Assembly: GCA_937868725.1 (NCBI GenBank)
Contig: CALMMQ010000045.1
Coordinates: 32,356 to 96,355 of the forward strand
Direction of reading: 5' to 3'
DNA: 64,000 nucleotides
From: an uncultured Pleomorphomonas sp.
GTDB taxonomy: Bacteria; Pseudomonadota; Alphaproteobacteria; Rhizobiales; Pleomorphomonadaceae
The stretch's first letter is position 1, and every line of letters starts with the position of its first letter. The translations under genes were made by a program, and so were the position numbers. The notes under the pieces were generated by a model. That model saw nothing but the letters and a program-made list of their open reading frames with translations. It had not been told where the DNA came from and searched no databases. Shown here in pieces: positions 50,183-59,710 of the stretch.

Positions 50183-51042
50183 TGAGCCAGCCCCGCACCG
50201 TCTACCTCAACGGCAGCTATCTGCCGGAAACCGAAGCCCGCATTTCCATCTTCGATCGCGGCTTCCTGTTCGGCGACGGCATCTACGAGGTGACGGCGGT
50301 GCTGGGCGGCAAACTGGTCGACAGCCCGTTGCACATGGCGCGGCTCAAACGCAGCACTGGCGAGCTCGGGCTGCGGTTGCCGATCCCGGTCGAGGCGGTC
50401 GTCGAAGTCGAGCGGCGGCTGATCACCGAGAACCAGCTCGACGAGGGGCTGATCTACCTTGAGGTGACGCGCGGGGCCGAAGACCGCAACTTTCTCTACT
50501 CGGCCGACCTGCAACCGACGCTCATGCTGTTCACCCAGAAGAAGGCGTTGCGGGCGTCGCCGCTGGCCGAACGCGGGCTCAAGGTGCTGACGGTGCCGGA
50601 CCAGCGCTGGGCACGGCGCGACATCAAGACCATCTGCCTGCTGCCGCAAGTGCTGGCCAAGCGGGCGGCCAAGGCGGCCGGCTGCGACGAAGCCTGGATG
50701 GAGGAAGACGGACTGATCACCGAGGGCGCCTCATGGACGGCGCTGATCGTCACGCCCGACGGCCGCATCGTGACGCGCGGCGACAGCCACGCCACCCTGC
50801 CCGGTTGCACGCGCCTCTCCCTTTTGGAACTCGCCCGCGAACAGCAACTGGTCGTCGAGGAGCGGCCGTTCAGCCGCGCCGAGGCGCTGTCGGCACGCGA
50901 AGTGTGGCTGACCTCGGCCTCCAACTTCGTCATGCCGGTGGTCGAGGTCGACGGCACGGCCATCGGCGACGGCAGGCCGGGACCGCTGGCCCGCCGCCTG
51001 CGCGCCCTCTACATCGAAAGGGCGTTGGCGACGGCCGTCTGA
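50182..51042 (+). CDS. dat: D-amino acid aminotransferase
   Basis: 286 residues of the class IV PLP fold. RGAEDRNFLY and RRDIKTICLLPQVLAK (with the Schiff-base Lys) match Bacillus-type D-amino acid aminotransferases better than branched-chain enzymes. The C-terminal SASNFVMPVVEVDG completes the fold. It converts D-alanine and D-glutamate with their keto acids. Its start is within the end of the DmpA-like gene. Confidence 0.9.
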   Translation: MSQPRTVYLNGSYLPETEARISIFDRGFLFGDGIYEVTAVLGGKLVDSPLHMARLKRSTGELGLRLPIPVEAVVEVERRLITENQLDEGLIYLEVTRGAEDRNFLYSADLQPTLMLFTQKKALRASPLAERGLKVLTVPDQRWARRDIKTICLLPQVLAKRAAKAAGCDEAWMEEDGLITEGASWTALIVTPDGRIVTRGDSHATLPGCTRLSLLELAREQQLVVEERPFSRAEALSAREVWLTSASNFVMPVVEVDGTAIGDGRPGPLARRLRALYIERALATAV

Positions 51043-51045
51043 AGG

Positions 51046-51297
51046 TCAGCGACAGGCGGGGTTGTTGGCGACGGCTTCATCGCCAGCGGCGATGTGGGGC
51101 CGGCCCGAGCATGTCGCGTTGGCGCCACCGCCGGAGCGCTGGCGCTCGGCGTTGAAGTGGGCGTTGCCGGGTCTCAGGGCCTGACGGTTGTAGGCCTGCT
51201 GGCACTTCCAATCGTAAGGCTTGCAGGTCGAGGCCGCCGTGGCGGTCACCGTTGCAGCCATGAAGCCCATGGCCAGAGCCGTCCAAAACCAGCGCAT
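51046..51297 (-). CDS. Small secreted Cys-containing protein
   Basis: 83 residues. The signal peptide (MRWFWTALAMGFMAATVTATAAS) is followed by a mature part with four Cys (CKPYDWKCQ, TCSGRP, NPACR), which could form two disulfides. The GAGGAG site is close to the start. No family is recognised; it converges with dat. Confidence 0.7.
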   Translation of the reverse strand: MRWFWTALAMGFMAATVTATAASTCKPYDWKCQQAYNRQALRPGNAHFNAERQRSGGGANATCSGRPHIAAGDEAVANNPACR

Positions 51298-51604
51298 CTC
51301 ATTCTCCTCAAGGCCTTCCGGTTCGTCGGCGGCCACGCCGCCCCATTGACGAACAACGGCTTTCTCCCATCAGAGCCCCCGGAATCGGGCCGAAGCAAGG
51401 CAGCTGTGGCGCGGCTACCATAGGCTGTGTCTCATATTAACCAACCGAGAAAATATGCCAAAACCGGCGCTTGCTTTTGGGGGGCGTTCAGTCCGATAGT
51501 AAAGAAAAGGTTACGACATTTGTAGTTTTCGGGACGCCACTTGCTGGTCGGGCTGCCGGCGGCGAGGTGGTTCTAGCTGTAAATTTGAGTCAGGCGGGAT
51601 TTCA
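51298..51604. other. Intergenic region before the exopolysaccharide genes
   Basis: About 307 bp, AT-rich near 51430-51560. It probably contains the promoters for the small secreted protein and the priming transferase. Nothing else recognised. Confidence 0.4.
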
Positions 51605-52456
51605 ATGCGCTACTTTGATGATGAGCGCTCCAGCGCCGTGCCCCTTCCGTCGCCCCCAACCGGTGGCGGAACACCTTATCGCGCCCCTGCCGATCCGCAG
51701 CAGGCCCAGCGCGCCCAGCTCAGGGCGCACAGCTTGCGCGCCCAGGTCAGCTATCTGACGGCGCACGAGTCGGTTCTGAGCGGGGCCGGCGGCGCCTACG
51801 TCCTCGATAGGGCCACGCTACCGGCGCGTTGGCCGTCCGGCCTGGCGCGGGCGGCACAGCTGGCCATCAAGCGGCTGATCGACATCGTCGCCTCGGCGCT
51901 GCTGCTGCTGTTGCTGGCGCCCTTCCTGCTGGCGGTCGCCGCCACCATCCGCCTCACCAGCCGCGGTCCGGTGCTGTTTTGCCAGGACCGGACCGGCCTC
52001 GACAACGTTCCCTTCCGCATCTTCAAGTTCCGCTCGATGCACGTCGACCGTTGTGATGCTTCGGGCGTCAGTCAGACGGTCAACAACGACCCGCGCGTCA
52101 CGCCGATCGGTCGTTGGCTGCGCCGCACCAACGTCGACGAACTGCCGCAGCTCCTCAACGTCCTCAAGGGCGACATGTCGCTGATCGGACCGCGCCCACA
52201 CGTGCCGGGCATGCTGGCCGCCGGCATGGCCTACGAGGAACTGGTGCCCTTCTACGCCGGTCGCCACCAGATGCGGCCGGGCATCACCGGCCTCGCTCAG
52301 GCGCAAGGCCTGCGCGGCCCGACCACCGATCCGGAACCGGCGACGCTGCGCATCGTTCGCGACATCGAGTACGTGCAGAACTTCTCGCTGTGGCTCGACG
52401 TCAAGATTGTCGTCTGGACCATCGCCCACGAGCTGATGACCAGCAGCGGCTTCTAG
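51605..52456 (+). CDS. Exopolysaccharide priming sugar transferase (ExoY/WcaJ family)
   Basis: 283 residues. A short N-terminal region is followed by one membrane helix (about 95-118) and the catalytic domain: KRLIDIVASALLL, FRIFKFRSM, DELPQLLNVLKGDMSLIGPRP and PGITGLAQ are diagnostic. It transfers the first sugar phosphate to undecaprenyl phosphate. The stop codon lies inside the interspersed repeat copy 2. Confidence 0.92.
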   Translation: MRYFDDERSSAVPLPSPPTGGGTPYRAPADPQQAQRAQLRAHSLRAQVSYLTAHESVLSGAGGAYVLDRATLPARWPSGLARAAQLAIKRLIDIVASALLLLLLAPFLLAVAATIRLTSRGPVLFCQDRTGLDNVPFRIFKFRSMHVDRCDASGVSQTVNNDPRVTPIGRWLRRTNVDELPQLLNVLKGDMSLIGPRPHVPGMLAAGMAYEELVPFYAGRHQMRPGITGLAQAQGLRGPTTDPEPATLRIVRDIEYVQNFSLWLDVKIVVWTIAHELMTSSGF

Positions 52457-52515
52457 AGCATCCGCCGATCAGGTTGCACCGACCGGATCGATAAGTGGCG
52501 GCTCACGTCCTTGAA
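52451..52515. repeat. Interspersed palindromic repeat, copy 2 (left half)
   Basis: The first 30 bp are identical to 253-282 and then the match continues with changes to about 52515. The dyad is imperfect here (GATCAGGTTG against CGACCGGATC). It starts within the last codons of the sugar transferase gene. Confidence 0.7.
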
Positions 52516-52600
52516 GCCGCACCGTCGCCGCCGACGGCATGGACAGCCGGTCGACAAGCTGGCAGGCTGGCACCGACCTCGAACGGAGAGATGGCGGCCC

Positions 52601-53383
52601 TTGTTTCATGTGTTGAAGCGCCTTTTGACCGGGCAACCCCGACGGCCCGCGCCGCCCGCCCGCCCACGCGTGCTGCTCGACGACTGGCCGGCGGCCATCT
52701 ACGCCATCGGGGACGTGCACGGCTGCCTCGATCTGCTGATTGCCGCCGAACAACGCGTTCTCGCCGACACGGCGGCCTTTGCCGGGCCGAAGCTGATCGT
52801 CATGCTGGGCGACTACGTCGATCGTGGTCCGAAGTCGGCCGGGGTGATCGACCACCTGCAGCGGCCGCTAGCCGCCACGGACACGACGCGGGTCTGCCTG
52901 CGCGGCAACCATGATCAGGCCTTTGCCGATTTCATCGACGATCCTACCGGCAATCTCGGCTGGCTTGAGTATGGCGGCGAGGCGACATTGCGCTCCTACG
53001 GTATCGACGCCAAGCACGTGCTGCGCGATGGCGGCGGGCTCGCCACGCTGGCGGCCATCGTGCGAGAGACGGTCCCCGACTGGCACCGCGCCTGGCTGAT
53101 GCAACTGCCGGTGCTGCTGCAGGCCGGCGACGTGGTGTTCGCCCACGCCGGCGTGCAACCGGGTGTGCCCATCGCTGAACAGGACGATCTCGATCTGATG
53201 TGGATACGCGAGCCGTTTCTCGCCGATGGCCCGCAACTGCCGCTGACCGTCATCCACGGCCACACGCCGGCCAAGGCGCCGAGCTTCGGCCCCGGCCGGA
53301 TCGGTATTGATACCGCCGCCTTTGCGACGGGCATTCTGACGGCGCTTCGCGTCACCGCCGATGGATCGGTCACCGTGCTGTGA
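52601..53383 (+). CDS. Metallophosphoesterase, PPP-type phosphatase
   Basis: About 260 residues. The metal-site signatures are present: GDVHG, GDYVDRG, GNHD, plus two later His (FAHAG, IHGHTP). This is the PPP-phosphatase or diadenosine-tetraphosphatase-like group (ApaH/PrpA/PphA). The start is uncertain: TTG 52601 follows GGAGAG, while an upstream ATG (52511) gives a basic low-complexity extension. In this setting it might reverse the tyrosine phosphorylation of the nearby Wzc-like kinase, since no Wzb-type phosphatase is present. Confidence 0.85.
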   Translation: MFHVLKRLLTGQPRRPAPPARPRVLLDDWPAAIYAIGDVHGCLDLLIAAEQRVLADTAAFAGPKLIVMLGDYVDRGPKSAGVIDHLQRPLAATDTTRVCLRGNHDQAFADFIDDPTGNLGWLEYGGEATLRSYGIDAKHVLRDGGGLATLAAIVRETVPDWHRAWLMQLPVLLQAGDVVFAHAGVQPGVPIAEQDDLDLMWIREPFLADGPQLPLTVIHGHTPAKAPSFGPGRIGIDTAAFATGILTALRVTADGSVTVL

Positions 53384-53413
53384 GGTGAATGAGCAGCACG
53401 AGCGGCGACGGCG

Positions 53414-53734
53414 TCAGATCGACAGAGCCGGCGAGACGCTGAAGGTCGGCAGCAATGCCACGGGCGTCGCCCGCACCAGCAGGCCGAGGTCGTGCATCAG
53501 GCCGGGCATGACCACGGCGATGACGGCGGCGCGGGCCAGGTCAGGGCGATCCGCCAAGGCGCGCAGGACGCCCGTCCACGGCGAAAGGGTGGTCGGCTGG
53601 TCGACGTGGGCCGGCCCGATCAGCGCCGCTTCGATCACCGAGCGGGGCACGTGCATGTTGAGAGCCGAAGCCTGCCCGGCGCAACCGATGACAAGGCCAA
53701 GAGCCAAGGTGATGCTGGCGAGGGAGTTCTTCAT
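53414..53734 (-). CDS. Small exported protein, unknown
   Basis: 106 residues. The signal peptide (MKNSLASITLALGLVIGCAGQASA, which includes a Cys but no clean lipobox) is followed by a mostly hydrophobic mature region. Good ribosome site before ATG 53734. No family recognised. It lies at the edge of the exopolysaccharide export cluster. Confidence 0.65.
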   Translation of the reverse strand: MKNSLASITLALGLVIGCAGQASALNMHVPRSVIEAALIGPAHVDQPTTLSPWTGVLRALADRPDLARAAVIAVVMPGLMHDLGLLVRATPVALLPTFSVSPALSI

Positions 53735-53850
53735 GGTCTTCCGCTCCTCGAAACTCTGTAGGTTCCGTTGTAGCAGAAGGACTCCAAGGTCCCGTTCATT
53801 CGTCCGGCGCAATTCGAGCGATTGGCGCAGGCTGTTGTTAAGACTTGCCC

Positions 53851-54636
53851 TCAGGTGGCCGGCGGCAGCACGGCGAGCGGCGACAGCCGATCCCGTTCCG
53901 GCTCGGGCGGTGCGTCGAGCCAATCGATGCCACCGCGCCTCAGCAGCCGCAGCCGATCACCGGCGATGGCCTTGGCATCCTCGGCGACGATCGACTGCAG
54001 CTTGGGGCCGGCCTGACGCAGGCAATCGGTGGCGTCGGTCGCAGAAAAATAGGTGAGCACCGTCAGCAGGTCGTGATCCAGCGACTGGCGCGCCAGCTCG
54101 AGGGTGCGATCGGCGGCCTTGCGCCAGACGACGCATCGGGCGGTGATGACACCGCGCTCGGCCGGCGCATACCAGGCGGAGCGATCCATGAGATGGGCGA
54201 GTTCGTCCGGGTTCTCGGCTTCGGCCTGCCGCACCATGGCAAGGCGCGCCCAGATGTTGCCGTTGGTCGGCTGGCAGGTGACAGCGTGGGTCAGGTAGCG
54301 GTCGGCCGCGACCATGGCGGCGCTCCAGCCATCATAATCGGCGGCGGCGTTACGGGTATCGAGATCGGCCAGCACCACCGTCAGACCAGCAGCCAGCACG
54401 TCGCCACGGCAGACGTCGTCGGCGACGATGGCGGACGTGGCCGCGGCGTACTTGTGCACGGTGTCGACGGCCACGCGCTGGTCGCTCTCCAGCAACGAGG
54501 CCAGATAGAGGAGGTCGGACTGGGCCGTCGTGCTCCAGAAGCCATAGGCCGCGCCGACGGCCAGCGCCAACGCCACGGCGACGGCCATCCAGGCAAAGAC
54601 GCCGTGGCGGACCGACGGGCCGTCAGGTCTCTTCAC
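53851..54636 (-). CDS. Membrane-anchored protein next to Wzc, unknown
   Basis: About 261 residues. One N-terminal transmembrane helix (about 16-36) is followed by a helical, Cys-containing periplasmic part (TCQPTNGN, VITARCVVWRKAADRTL) with a TPR-like pattern. It overlaps the Wzc-like gene by 14 bp from a GTG start at 54636, so the two are coupled. It may help assemble the export machine, like the small partner proteins of some Wzc systems. Confidence 0.72.
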   Translation of the reverse strand: MKRPDGPSVRHGVFAWMAVAVALALAVGAAYGFWSTTAQSDLLYLASLLESDQRVAVDTVHKYAAATSAIVADDVCRGDVLAAGLTVVLADLDTRNAAADYDGWSAAMVAADRYLTHAVTCQPTNGNIWARLAMVRQAEAENPDELAHLMDRSAWYAPAERGVITARCVVWRKAADRTLELARQSLDHDLLTVLTYFSATDATDCLRQAGPKLQSIVAEDAKAIAGDRLRLLRRGGIDWLDAPPEPERDRLSPLAVLPPAT

Positions 54637-56914
54637 GATAATAGGCCTGATAGCGCGAATAGTAGTAGTCGCTGGAGCCATAGGCCCGATACAGCTTCAT
54701 CTTTTCCTGATCGGCCTTGTTGAGGATGGCGCCCAGACATTTGTCGAAGATCTGCGGCTCGGAGGCAACGGTGCTGCGCGCCACGGTGCGCGAGGTGTGG
54801 CCCCATTCGATGACGTAGATGAAGGCGTCGATTTTGGGGGCGAAGGCGCGCGCATCGACCACCGGACCCAGGGGCGGCAAGTCGACGATGATGTGGTCGA
54901 ACGACGAGCCGGCCTCCTTGAGGATGGCGGCCATGGTCGGCGAGGCCAAGAGTTCCGAGGTGTGCGGAATGCGGCGCTTGATGACGGCCGGCAGCATGGC
55001 CAGCTTGGTGTCGGGATTGATCAGCACGACGTCCTTGAGCGGCCGGCCTTCCAGCACGGCTTCGACGAGGCCGGCCTCGGCGTGGCGGGCCAGGGCGCGC
55101 GTCAGGCCGGGGTTGCGCAGATCGGCGTCGATGAGCAGCGTCCGCGAGCCCTGGCTGGCCAGCAGCTCGGCGAAGTTGGCCGACACCGTCGTCTTGCCCT
55201 CGCTCGGCAGCGTCGAGACGATGCCGATCACCTTGGGCAGGCGATCGCCGAGCGCCAGATCGGCGGCAATCTTGGCGCTGCGCATGGTCTCGGCAAAGCC
55301 GGACAGCGGATGGTCGACAACGTGGTTGGTGACCGACGACGTCTTGCGGATGAGCCGCCGGTGTCCGGGGTCGTCGGCATCCACCGGCACGGCTTCCGCC
55401 GGCACCAACGGCACGATGCCGAGGAACTCAAGGCCGAGCTCGTCGCGCACCTGATCACCGGTGCGGAAGAAGCGGTCGCGGTACTCGCGGAAGGCACCAA
55501 TACCGGCACCGACCATGCCACCGAGCACGATGGCGAGCGCCAGCACCAGCGCCTTCTTCGGCGAGCTCGGGCCATCCGGCGTCGAGGCCGGCGAGATGAT
55601 GCGCGCCTCGGTGACGGGGAACGACTGCTGCTGGATGGCTTCCTGATAGCGCTGCAGGAACGTCTGGTAGAGGTTCTTGTAGGTTTCGCTCTCGCGTTCA
55701 AGTTCGCGCAGCTGCACCTGGGTTTCGTTGTCGGACGCCGAGACGCCGGTGGCCATGGTCACCTGCTCGCGGATGGCATCCTCGCGATCCTGCGCCACCT
55801 TGTAGTCGCTCTGATAGCTTGCGGCGATGCGGCCGAGCTCCTCGAACATCAGTCGCTTGTACTCGTCCATCTCGCCGCGCAGACGGACGGCCTGGACGTG
55901 GTTGGAACCGAGCCGATTGGAAATCTCGGCTTCGCGCTTGGAGGCGTCGAGATACTTGCCGCGCAGCGTATTGATGACCGAACTGTCGAGGGCATCGGTG
56001 ACGATGGCTTCGGTCTGACCGGAATCGACAATGGACTTGATGCGTTCGTAGCGCGCCTTGGTGCGGGCCGTATCCGACTGGGCAACGATCAGGGCACTGT
56101 TGAGCTCGGACAGCTGCTGTTCGGAGATCAACTGGCCGCCGCTGGAGATCAGTCCCTTCTCGCTCTTGAACTTCTGAACCGCCAGATCAGTGTCGAGCGA
56201 CTTCTGGCGCAGTTCGGCGATGCGGGCCTGCAGCCAGTCGCTGGCCCGGCGGGTGGCGTCGTACTTGGAATCGAGCTGGTCGGTCAGGTAGGCTTCGGCG
56301 ACGGCGGCGGCGATCTGCGTCGCCTGGGCCGGCGACGGCGAGGTAAAGCCGATCTCCAGCACGTAGGTGCGGCCGACGCGCTTGACGTCGAGGTCGCCCT
56401 GCAGGCGACCGAGGGCAGCGCGGCGCTTGCCGTCGATCTGGTCCTGCGTCAGTTCGGTGGACGCGAACCAGGAGCCGACGTTGAGGACGGTCCGCAGCAG
56501 ATCCTTGAGACGCGACAGCGGCGAGCCGGCCGACGACATGAAGGTCGGATCATTGCCCAGATCGAGCTTGTCGACGACGGCAAGACCGATCTTGTCGGAC
56601 TTCAGCAGTTCCACCTGGCTCAGGATCGCCGCCTCGTCCTCAAGGCCGCCGCCGAGGGCCGACAGCTGATCGGCGATCTTGCTGGTGTTCTGGTCGATCA
56701 TCACGTCAGTGACGGCCGTGTATTTCGGCACCGCCGTCAGCAGGTAGGCAACGCCCAGCACAACGGCGACGGCGATGGCCAGACCGACCACCCGCCACTG
56801 GCGGTTGGCGATGGCGATCATGCGGTCAAAGTCGATGCCTGCCAGCGGCTCGGCGCCGCTTTCCCAGTCGTCCTGCTGGGGCTGTCCCTTGAAATTGCGA
56901 TTATTCTGCAGCAT
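54623..56914 (-). CDS. Wzc-type chain-length determinant and tyrosine kinase
   Basis: 763 residues. A Wzz domain with two transmembrane helices (about 40-60 and 465-485) surrounds a long coiled-coil periplasmic part (about 190-420), then a cytoplasmic BY-kinase: Walker A STLPSEGKTTVSANFA, A' LLIDADLRNPGL and B IIVDLPPLGPVVDA. The last 30 residues carry eight Tyr (YRAYGSSDYYYSRYQAYYREET), the autophosphorylated cluster that controls octamer cycling. It governs polymer length and export together with the Wza-like gene. Confidence 0.93.
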   Translation of the reverse strand: MLQNNRNFKGQPQQDDWESGAEPLAGIDFDRMIAIANRQWRVVGLAIAVAVVLGVAYLLTAVPKYTAVTDVMIDQNTSKIADQLSALGGGLEDEAAILSQVELLKSDKIGLAVVDKLDLGNDPTFMSSAGSPLSRLKDLLRTVLNVGSWFASTELTQDQIDGKRRAALGRLQGDLDVKRVGRTYVLEIGFTSPSPAQATQIAAAVAEAYLTDQLDSKYDATRRASDWLQARIAELRQKSLDTDLAVQKFKSEKGLISSGGQLISEQQLSELNSALIVAQSDTARTKARYERIKSIVDSGQTEAIVTDALDSSVINTLRGKYLDASKREAEISNRLGSNHVQAVRLRGEMDEYKRLMFEELGRIAASYQSDYKVAQDREDAIREQVTMATGVSASDNETQVQLRELERESETYKNLYQTFLQRYQEAIQQQSFPVTEARIISPASTPDGPSSPKKALVLALAIVLGGMVGAGIGAFREYRDRFFRTGDQVRDELGLEFLGIVPLVPAEAVPVDADDPGHRRLIRKTSSVTNHVVDHPLSGFAETMRSAKIAADLALGDRLPKVIGIVSTLPSEGKTTVSANFAELLASQGSRTLLIDADLRNPGLTRALARHAEAGLVEAVLEGRPLKDVVLINPDTKLAMLPAVIKRRIPHTSELLASPTMAAILKEAGSSFDHIIVDLPPLGPVVDARAFAPKIDAFIYVIEWGHTSRTVARSTVASEPQIFDKCLGAILNKADQEKMKLYRAYGSSDYYYSRYQAYYREET

Positions 56915-57138
56915 CTTGCACCCTGACTCGCTGAGCGGCCACTCCGGAGCCGGGCTCACACCAGCCCATTTCCCCGGTCCTCATTTACGCAAAATATGGG
57001 CCATGCCGGCTGGGCACCGCACCGTCCCGGCGCGCTTTCAGCACGGCCGGTCGTCGGCTGGCATGAACAAGCCGCCCGAAACGACAGCTCCGAGCGGCTC
57101 AGAAAAACCTCACAAACCTCGGGAAACGACCAGGGGCT

Positions 57139-57783
57139 TCACTGGCTGGGGCTGACCGAGAGAGACACCGACGAGCCGCCGCCAGAAGAGTAGCTGCCCG
57201 AAGTGTTGGCGGTCGAACTGTCGCCGCTGCTGCCGTTGCCGAATGAACCACCGGCACCGGCCGAGCCACCAAGGCCGCCAGCGCCACCGCCAGCCCCACC
57301 CGCGGCGCCACCGGTGGCCCCACCACCGAGAGCGGCCGTCTGGACGTCGTTGGAGGCGCTCAGGAACGCCGTTACCAGTTCGGGCGAATTGACGCCGGCG
57401 ATCTTTTCCTGGATCAGCGCCGCGTAATCCGGCGAGACGCCGGCACAGGCCTTGGCCGCCCGGGCGAGACCGGCGCCGATGGCCGCCTTCTGAGGACTGC
57501 TGGCCTGCGAGACCAGAGCAATCAGGGCATCGAGCGTGTCAGCCGACGAGCCGGCCAGCGCCCGCACCTCGTTGGCCATCGGCAGGCCGCCGGCGGCGTA
57601 GGTGGTCAGAATGGCGCTCGGCGAGGCCATGAAGGCCGCGACCTTGTCGTCCGACAGCTTGGCCGGAGCCACGAAACAGGCACTGGCCGCCGCGAAGGCC
57701 GCGGGCGCCGTGCCCAGACCAACCCATGAGCCGAACAATACGGCAGCGACAACAGACCTGAATGCAATCGAGTGTACAACCAT
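57139..57783 (-). CDS. Secreted Gly/Ser-rich protein of the exopolysaccharide cluster
   Basis: 214 residues. The signal peptide (MVVHSIAFRSVVAAVLFGSW...AFA) is followed by a helical middle region (LDALIALVSQASSPQKAAIGAGLARAAKACAGVSPDYAALIQEKIAGVNSPELVTAFLSASND) and a C-terminal tail almost entirely Gly, Ala and Ser. It resembles small exported proteins common next to Wza/Wzc genes in Rhizobiales. The role is unknown. Confidence 0.75.
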   Translation of the reverse strand: MVVHSIAFRSVVAAVLFGSWVGLGTAPAAFAAASACFVAPAKLSDDKVAAFMASPSAILTTYAAGGLPMANEVRALAGSSADTLDALIALVSQASSPQKAAIGAGLARAAKACAGVSPDYAALIQEKIAGVNSPELVTAFLSASNDVQTAALGGGATGGAAGGAGGGAGGLGGSAGAGGSFGNGSSGDSSTANTSGSYSSGGGSSVSLSVSPSQ

Positions 57784-58015
57784 GATTTGTCCCCTTATCG
57801 CCGCATTCAATAAATTAATGTCCGCTTAACTTTAAACGACCAGAGCGTGTGAGACAACCCAAAAAGCCCAGCTTTGTCGGCCGCCGGGGCAAAAGCCTGT
57901 CGCCAACGTTAATGCGGGAGGCCTCCCCCCGATTTGGCGATGGCATCCACCCCATCAATCAGAACTTCGCCGCCTGCCAGGCCGGCAGACGGCGAAGATC
58001 GCGTTCGTTGGACGA
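57784..58015. other. Intergenic region upstream of the Gly/Ser-rich protein gene
   Basis: About 230 bp, AT-rich near 57800-57850. It should hold the promoter of the minus-strand gene ending at 57139 and the end of the Wza-like gene. No regulatory motif stands out. Confidence 0.35.
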
Positions 58016-59221
58016 TCAGAAGCCCTTGACCGCCGTCTTGGCCGCTAGCGCATCGGAAGGCACACCACCATAGGTCGACGATATCGTGTTGATGATCGAC
58101 AACAGCTTGGTGAGCTCGACCGACTTGGCGTTGGAGATGTAGATGAGGTCCTTGTCCTTCATCGGGAACTTCTGCGTCACGAAGTACTCGCCGGGATCGC
58201 GCAGGTTGGCGTGCATGATCACCGGGATCTCGTCGCCGGTAAACTTGCTGACGTCGACGCCGATCTTGGCCAGAACGTCGCGGCTCTCGGTCCGGTACAG
58301 GAACACCTGGGCCGGATCGGCCCGATCGTCGAGGAGACCGCCGGCCTTGGCCAGCGCCTCGCCCAGCGTCAGGTTGGATTCGGCAAAGTCGAAGCGACCG
58401 CTGGCACCAGTGGCCCCGAAGGCCAGGAAGGTGCGGCGTTCGCGGTTGGCATAGATGGTATCGCCGGGGGCGACGAAGATGTTCTCGGCCGGGTTCTTGA
58501 CCAGCGTGTCGAACAGGACCGTCGCTTCCTTGCCGCGCCGCTGCAGCGTCACGTAGGTTTCAACGCCCGGCGTGCTCAGGCCGCCAGCCTCGGCAATGGC
58601 GTCGAGCACGCGCTCGCCGGCCTGGCTGATCTCGATCTTGGTCGGCGAGTTGACATCGCCCAGCACGGAGACCTGACTGGAACGGCTCTTGACCGTGGTG
58701 ATGACCGCTTGCGGCTCGATGGCGCGGTTGGCCAGGAGGTTCTCGATGTCCGCCTGCACCGCCGCCGGCAGCCGACCGGCCACCTGCACCCGGCCGGCAT
58801 AGGGAACGCTGATGCCGCCGCTGCGATCGACCGTCTGGTCGGGAATGGTCACGAAGTTGCCAGCGCGGCTGCCGGCATCGGCCGGAATGAACAGACCGCC
58901 CGACTGGGCTTCGAAAATGGTTACCGAGACGACGTCACCAACGCCGAGCGGCAGTTCCGGCGCGCCGCCGCCACCGCGCGACACACCAAAGCTCGTCAGG
59001 GACTTCGGCGGACCGAAATCGAAATAGGCCAGCACGTCCTTGTTGAGATCGACGAGGGCATAGTCGATGCCCGCCTGCTTGTCAGGCCGGGAAATCGTCG
59101 CCTTGGCGGAGGCATACACCGCCCCTTCGGTCGGACCAGACCGCGGCAGCGCCGAACACCCCGCGACCATTGCAATCAACGTCAGCGCAGAAACGCGCCC
59201 CAAGAAACAATTCAATGTCAT
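58016..59221 (-). CDS. Polysaccharide export outer-membrane protein, Wza-like
   Basis: 401 residues. A lipoprotein signal (LIAMVAGCSALP lipobox) is followed by the poly_export domain and SLBB domains: DVVSVTIFEAQSGGLFIPADAG, YAGRVQVAGRLPAAVQADIENLL, SQVSVLGDVNSPTKIEIS, and later DLIYISNAKSVELTKLL near the end. It forms the export channel with Wzc. ATG 59221 follows AGGGCG. Confidence 0.92.
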   Translation of the reverse strand: MTLNCFLGRVSALTLIAMVAGCSALPRSGPTEGAVYASAKATISRPDKQAGIDYALVDLNKDVLAYFDFGPPKSLTSFGVSRGGGGAPELPLGVGDVVSVTIFEAQSGGLFIPADAGSRAGNFVTIPDQTVDRSGGISVPYAGRVQVAGRLPAAVQADIENLLANRAIEPQAVITTVKSRSSQVSVLGDVNSPTKIEISQAGERVLDAIAEAGGLSTPGVETYVTLQRRGKEATVLFDTLVKNPAENIFVAPGDTIYANRERRTFLAFGATGASGRFDFAESNLTLGEALAKAGGLLDDRADPAQVFLYRTESRDVLAKIGVDVSKFTGDEIPVIMHANLRDPGEYFVTQKFPMKDKDLIYISNAKSVELTKLLSIINTISSTYGGVPSDALAAKTAVKGF

Positions 59222-59710
59222 TTGCCGCGCCCTATCGGCCAGAGAGATGGCATCAACTATGCGTGACCCCCTCGCCGAGTCCAAGGCAAATTTTCCGCCC
59301 AACCCCTGGGTGAGGAATCTCGCGGCTCCCTGTTGCAAAAAGACAACAATAATTGAATGGCAATGCTAAAATGTTAACGATCAATAGTTAATGATTATCT
59401 TAAAATTAACCTTTATAATTCTTTAGCGGATCAATCACACCCGACGGTTCGCCCGTGATGGTTGTCAGAACGCCGCTCTTGTCAAGCTGTGCAAATTTCT
59501 CCGCGTTTTCACGCATGCCTTCGGCGGTATCCATGCGGCGCCGATAAACCGGTCAAGTCAGACTCAGACGACGGAGCCGGCCGCTCCAACCTTTGACTCT
59601 GGAGCGATTTCCTATCGATCTGACGATCGCGTCATGTCGGAAAGCGCCCGACGACAAAGGACGCTCACCTTGCGGCAAGCGTCCCGGTACGATCGGTCCT
59701 GACGGAGCGG
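59222..59710. other. AT-rich intergenic region with repeat copy 3
   Basis: About 490 bp, very AT-rich at 59340-59430. The region holds a TTAAC-N8-GTTAA dyad at 59374-59391 and, at about 59591-59665, the right half of the interspersed repeat. The promoter of the Wza-like gene should lie in the AT-rich part. No gene is seen. Confidence 0.5.
59591..59665. repeat. Interspersed palindromic repeat, copy 3 (right half)
   Basis: It matches the second half of copy 1 (about 310-385): the GGAGCGATTTCxTATCGAxC block followed by a dyad (CGATCTGAC / GTCATGTCG, one mismatch) and GGAAAGCGC. It is diverged but clearly related. Confidence 0.6.
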
